A DNA stretch of 64,000 nucleotides. It comes from Thioalbus denitrificans. Its GTDB lineage: Bacteria; Pseudomonadota; Gammaproteobacteria; DSM-26407. Positions 63,725 to 64,000 of this stretch are shown piece after piece. Below the pieces are notes generated by a model, which worked only from the letters and a program-made list of their open reading frames with translations, was not told the origin of the DNA and made no database searches. Each line of letters starts with the position of its first letter. Within the stretch, counting starts at the first letter, position 1. The stretch spans positions 62,001 through 126,000 of the forward strand of contig NZ_QPJY01000008.1 of the NCBI RefSeq assembly GCF_003337735.1. The letters are read 5' to 3'. The position numbers and the translations under genes were made by a program.

Positions 63725-64000
63725 TCAGCGTCCCACCGCGGGCGGTTCGGGCTGGGGATTGAACCCCCTCAGCGATCCGGGCGAGGCTGGCTGCATGGGC
63801 GCCTGCTGCGCCGGCGCCATCCGGGTGGCCGGCGCCGCGGGTTGCATGGCGGGCTGGCGGAAGTCGGCGCCGGGCCGCATCCTTCCGTCATCGCCCGGAT
63901 CTATCGCCTTCGTACCGATGGCGGGCCCACCCTTCCCGTCATCGCCCGGATCGATAGAGTGCTCGTCGAGCGGCTCCATCGATATGGGTCGCCCGACGTC
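63725..64000 (-). CDS. Proline-rich hypothetical protein, 5' end outside the window
   Basis: The frame is open to the window edge; the first ATG inside is at 63979 but has no ribosome-binding site, so the true start is probably beyond 64000. Visible part has two copies of IDPGDDG about 18 residues apart (SIDPGDDGKGG, AIDPGDDGRMR), an Ala/Met/Gln/Pro-rich stretch (QPAMQPAAPATRMAPAQQAP), and the C-terminus LRGFNPQPEPPAVGR. No signal peptide is seen in this part. Looks disordered or repeat-built; not recognised. Confidence 0.6.
   Translation of the reverse strand, partial: DVGRPISMEPLDEHSIDPGDDGKGGPAIGTKAIDPGDDGRMRPGADFRQPAMQPAAPATRMAPAQQAPMQPASPGSLRGFNPQPEPPAVGR

Overview
The window is GC-rich, densely packed chromosomal DNA from a bacterium, most likely a gammaproteobacterium. 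Lineage markers are Syd, RdgC, a 714-residue Prc/Tsp, the ABC-F protein YheS, YajQ, ThrH and a YoaA-type helicase. The TusA-like and rhodanese genes, the ornithine-lipid-type acyltransferase and the NhaD/ArsB-type permease would suit a Chromatiales/Ectothiorhodospiraceae-like organism, but that finer placement is inference. No rRNA, tRNA, CRISPR array, prophage or intact transposase gene was recognised.

Layout. 1-5.7 kb: five translationally tight catabolic genes (beta-decarboxylating dehydrogenase, class III aminotransferase, D-2-hydroxyacid dehydrogenase, amidase, class I aminotransferase). 5.8-8.1 kb: small proteins, including a zinc-ribbon/TusA pair and two paralogous helical proteins. 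8.2-13.4 kb: a porin / PhnD-like binding protein / GGDEF-EAL operon on the minus strand. 13.7-23.4 kb: a third small paralogue, rhodanese, YajQ, YheS, HisG, RdgC, a class IV aminotransferase, and a MocR regulator divergent from a DUF1127 gene. 22.9-31.8 kb: cyclophilin, RF3, TsaB, YoaA, a FIST protein and an EF-G-like GTPase. 32-39 kb: a MltF-like lytic transglycosylase with two binding domains, ThrH, Tex and a CnoX-like thioredoxin. 39.4-47 kb: exported unknowns, a metallophosphoesterase, an OlsF-like acyltransferase with DgkA, and a Gate/MFS membrane pair. 47-54.5 kb: 5-oxoprolinase, Syd, Prc and a HAD phosphatase. 54.7-60.2 kb: ECF sigma factor, lone receiver, VTT/FAD oxidoreductase, an NhaD/ArsB permease and a CBS protein. 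60.6-64 kb: LysM/TPR lipoprotein, FumC and a proline-rich partial gene at the edge.

The most unusual content lies in two places. First, the three-gene porin / PhnD-like / GGDEF-EAL operon looks like a complete envelope-to-c-di-GMP sensing unit. Second, the intergenic DNA is unusually rich in structured repeats. Three sequence-unrelated families (ACGCAGATT, ACAGGATTT, CTTGGCGAT) are all built from tandem 9-nt units, often in convergent pairs and often placed just after stop codons. There are also 8-nt and 7-nt arrays at gene ends, and two MITE-like elements at 34309-34476 and 59465-59730. Regulatory sites that can be read directly include perfect CRP-type and FNR-type boxes upstream of fumC and a three-copy operator for the MocR regulator.

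Start codons were chosen from ribosome-binding sites, ATGA/GTGA/TTGA overlaps and family length. Product names rest on recognised motifs only; no database search was run.
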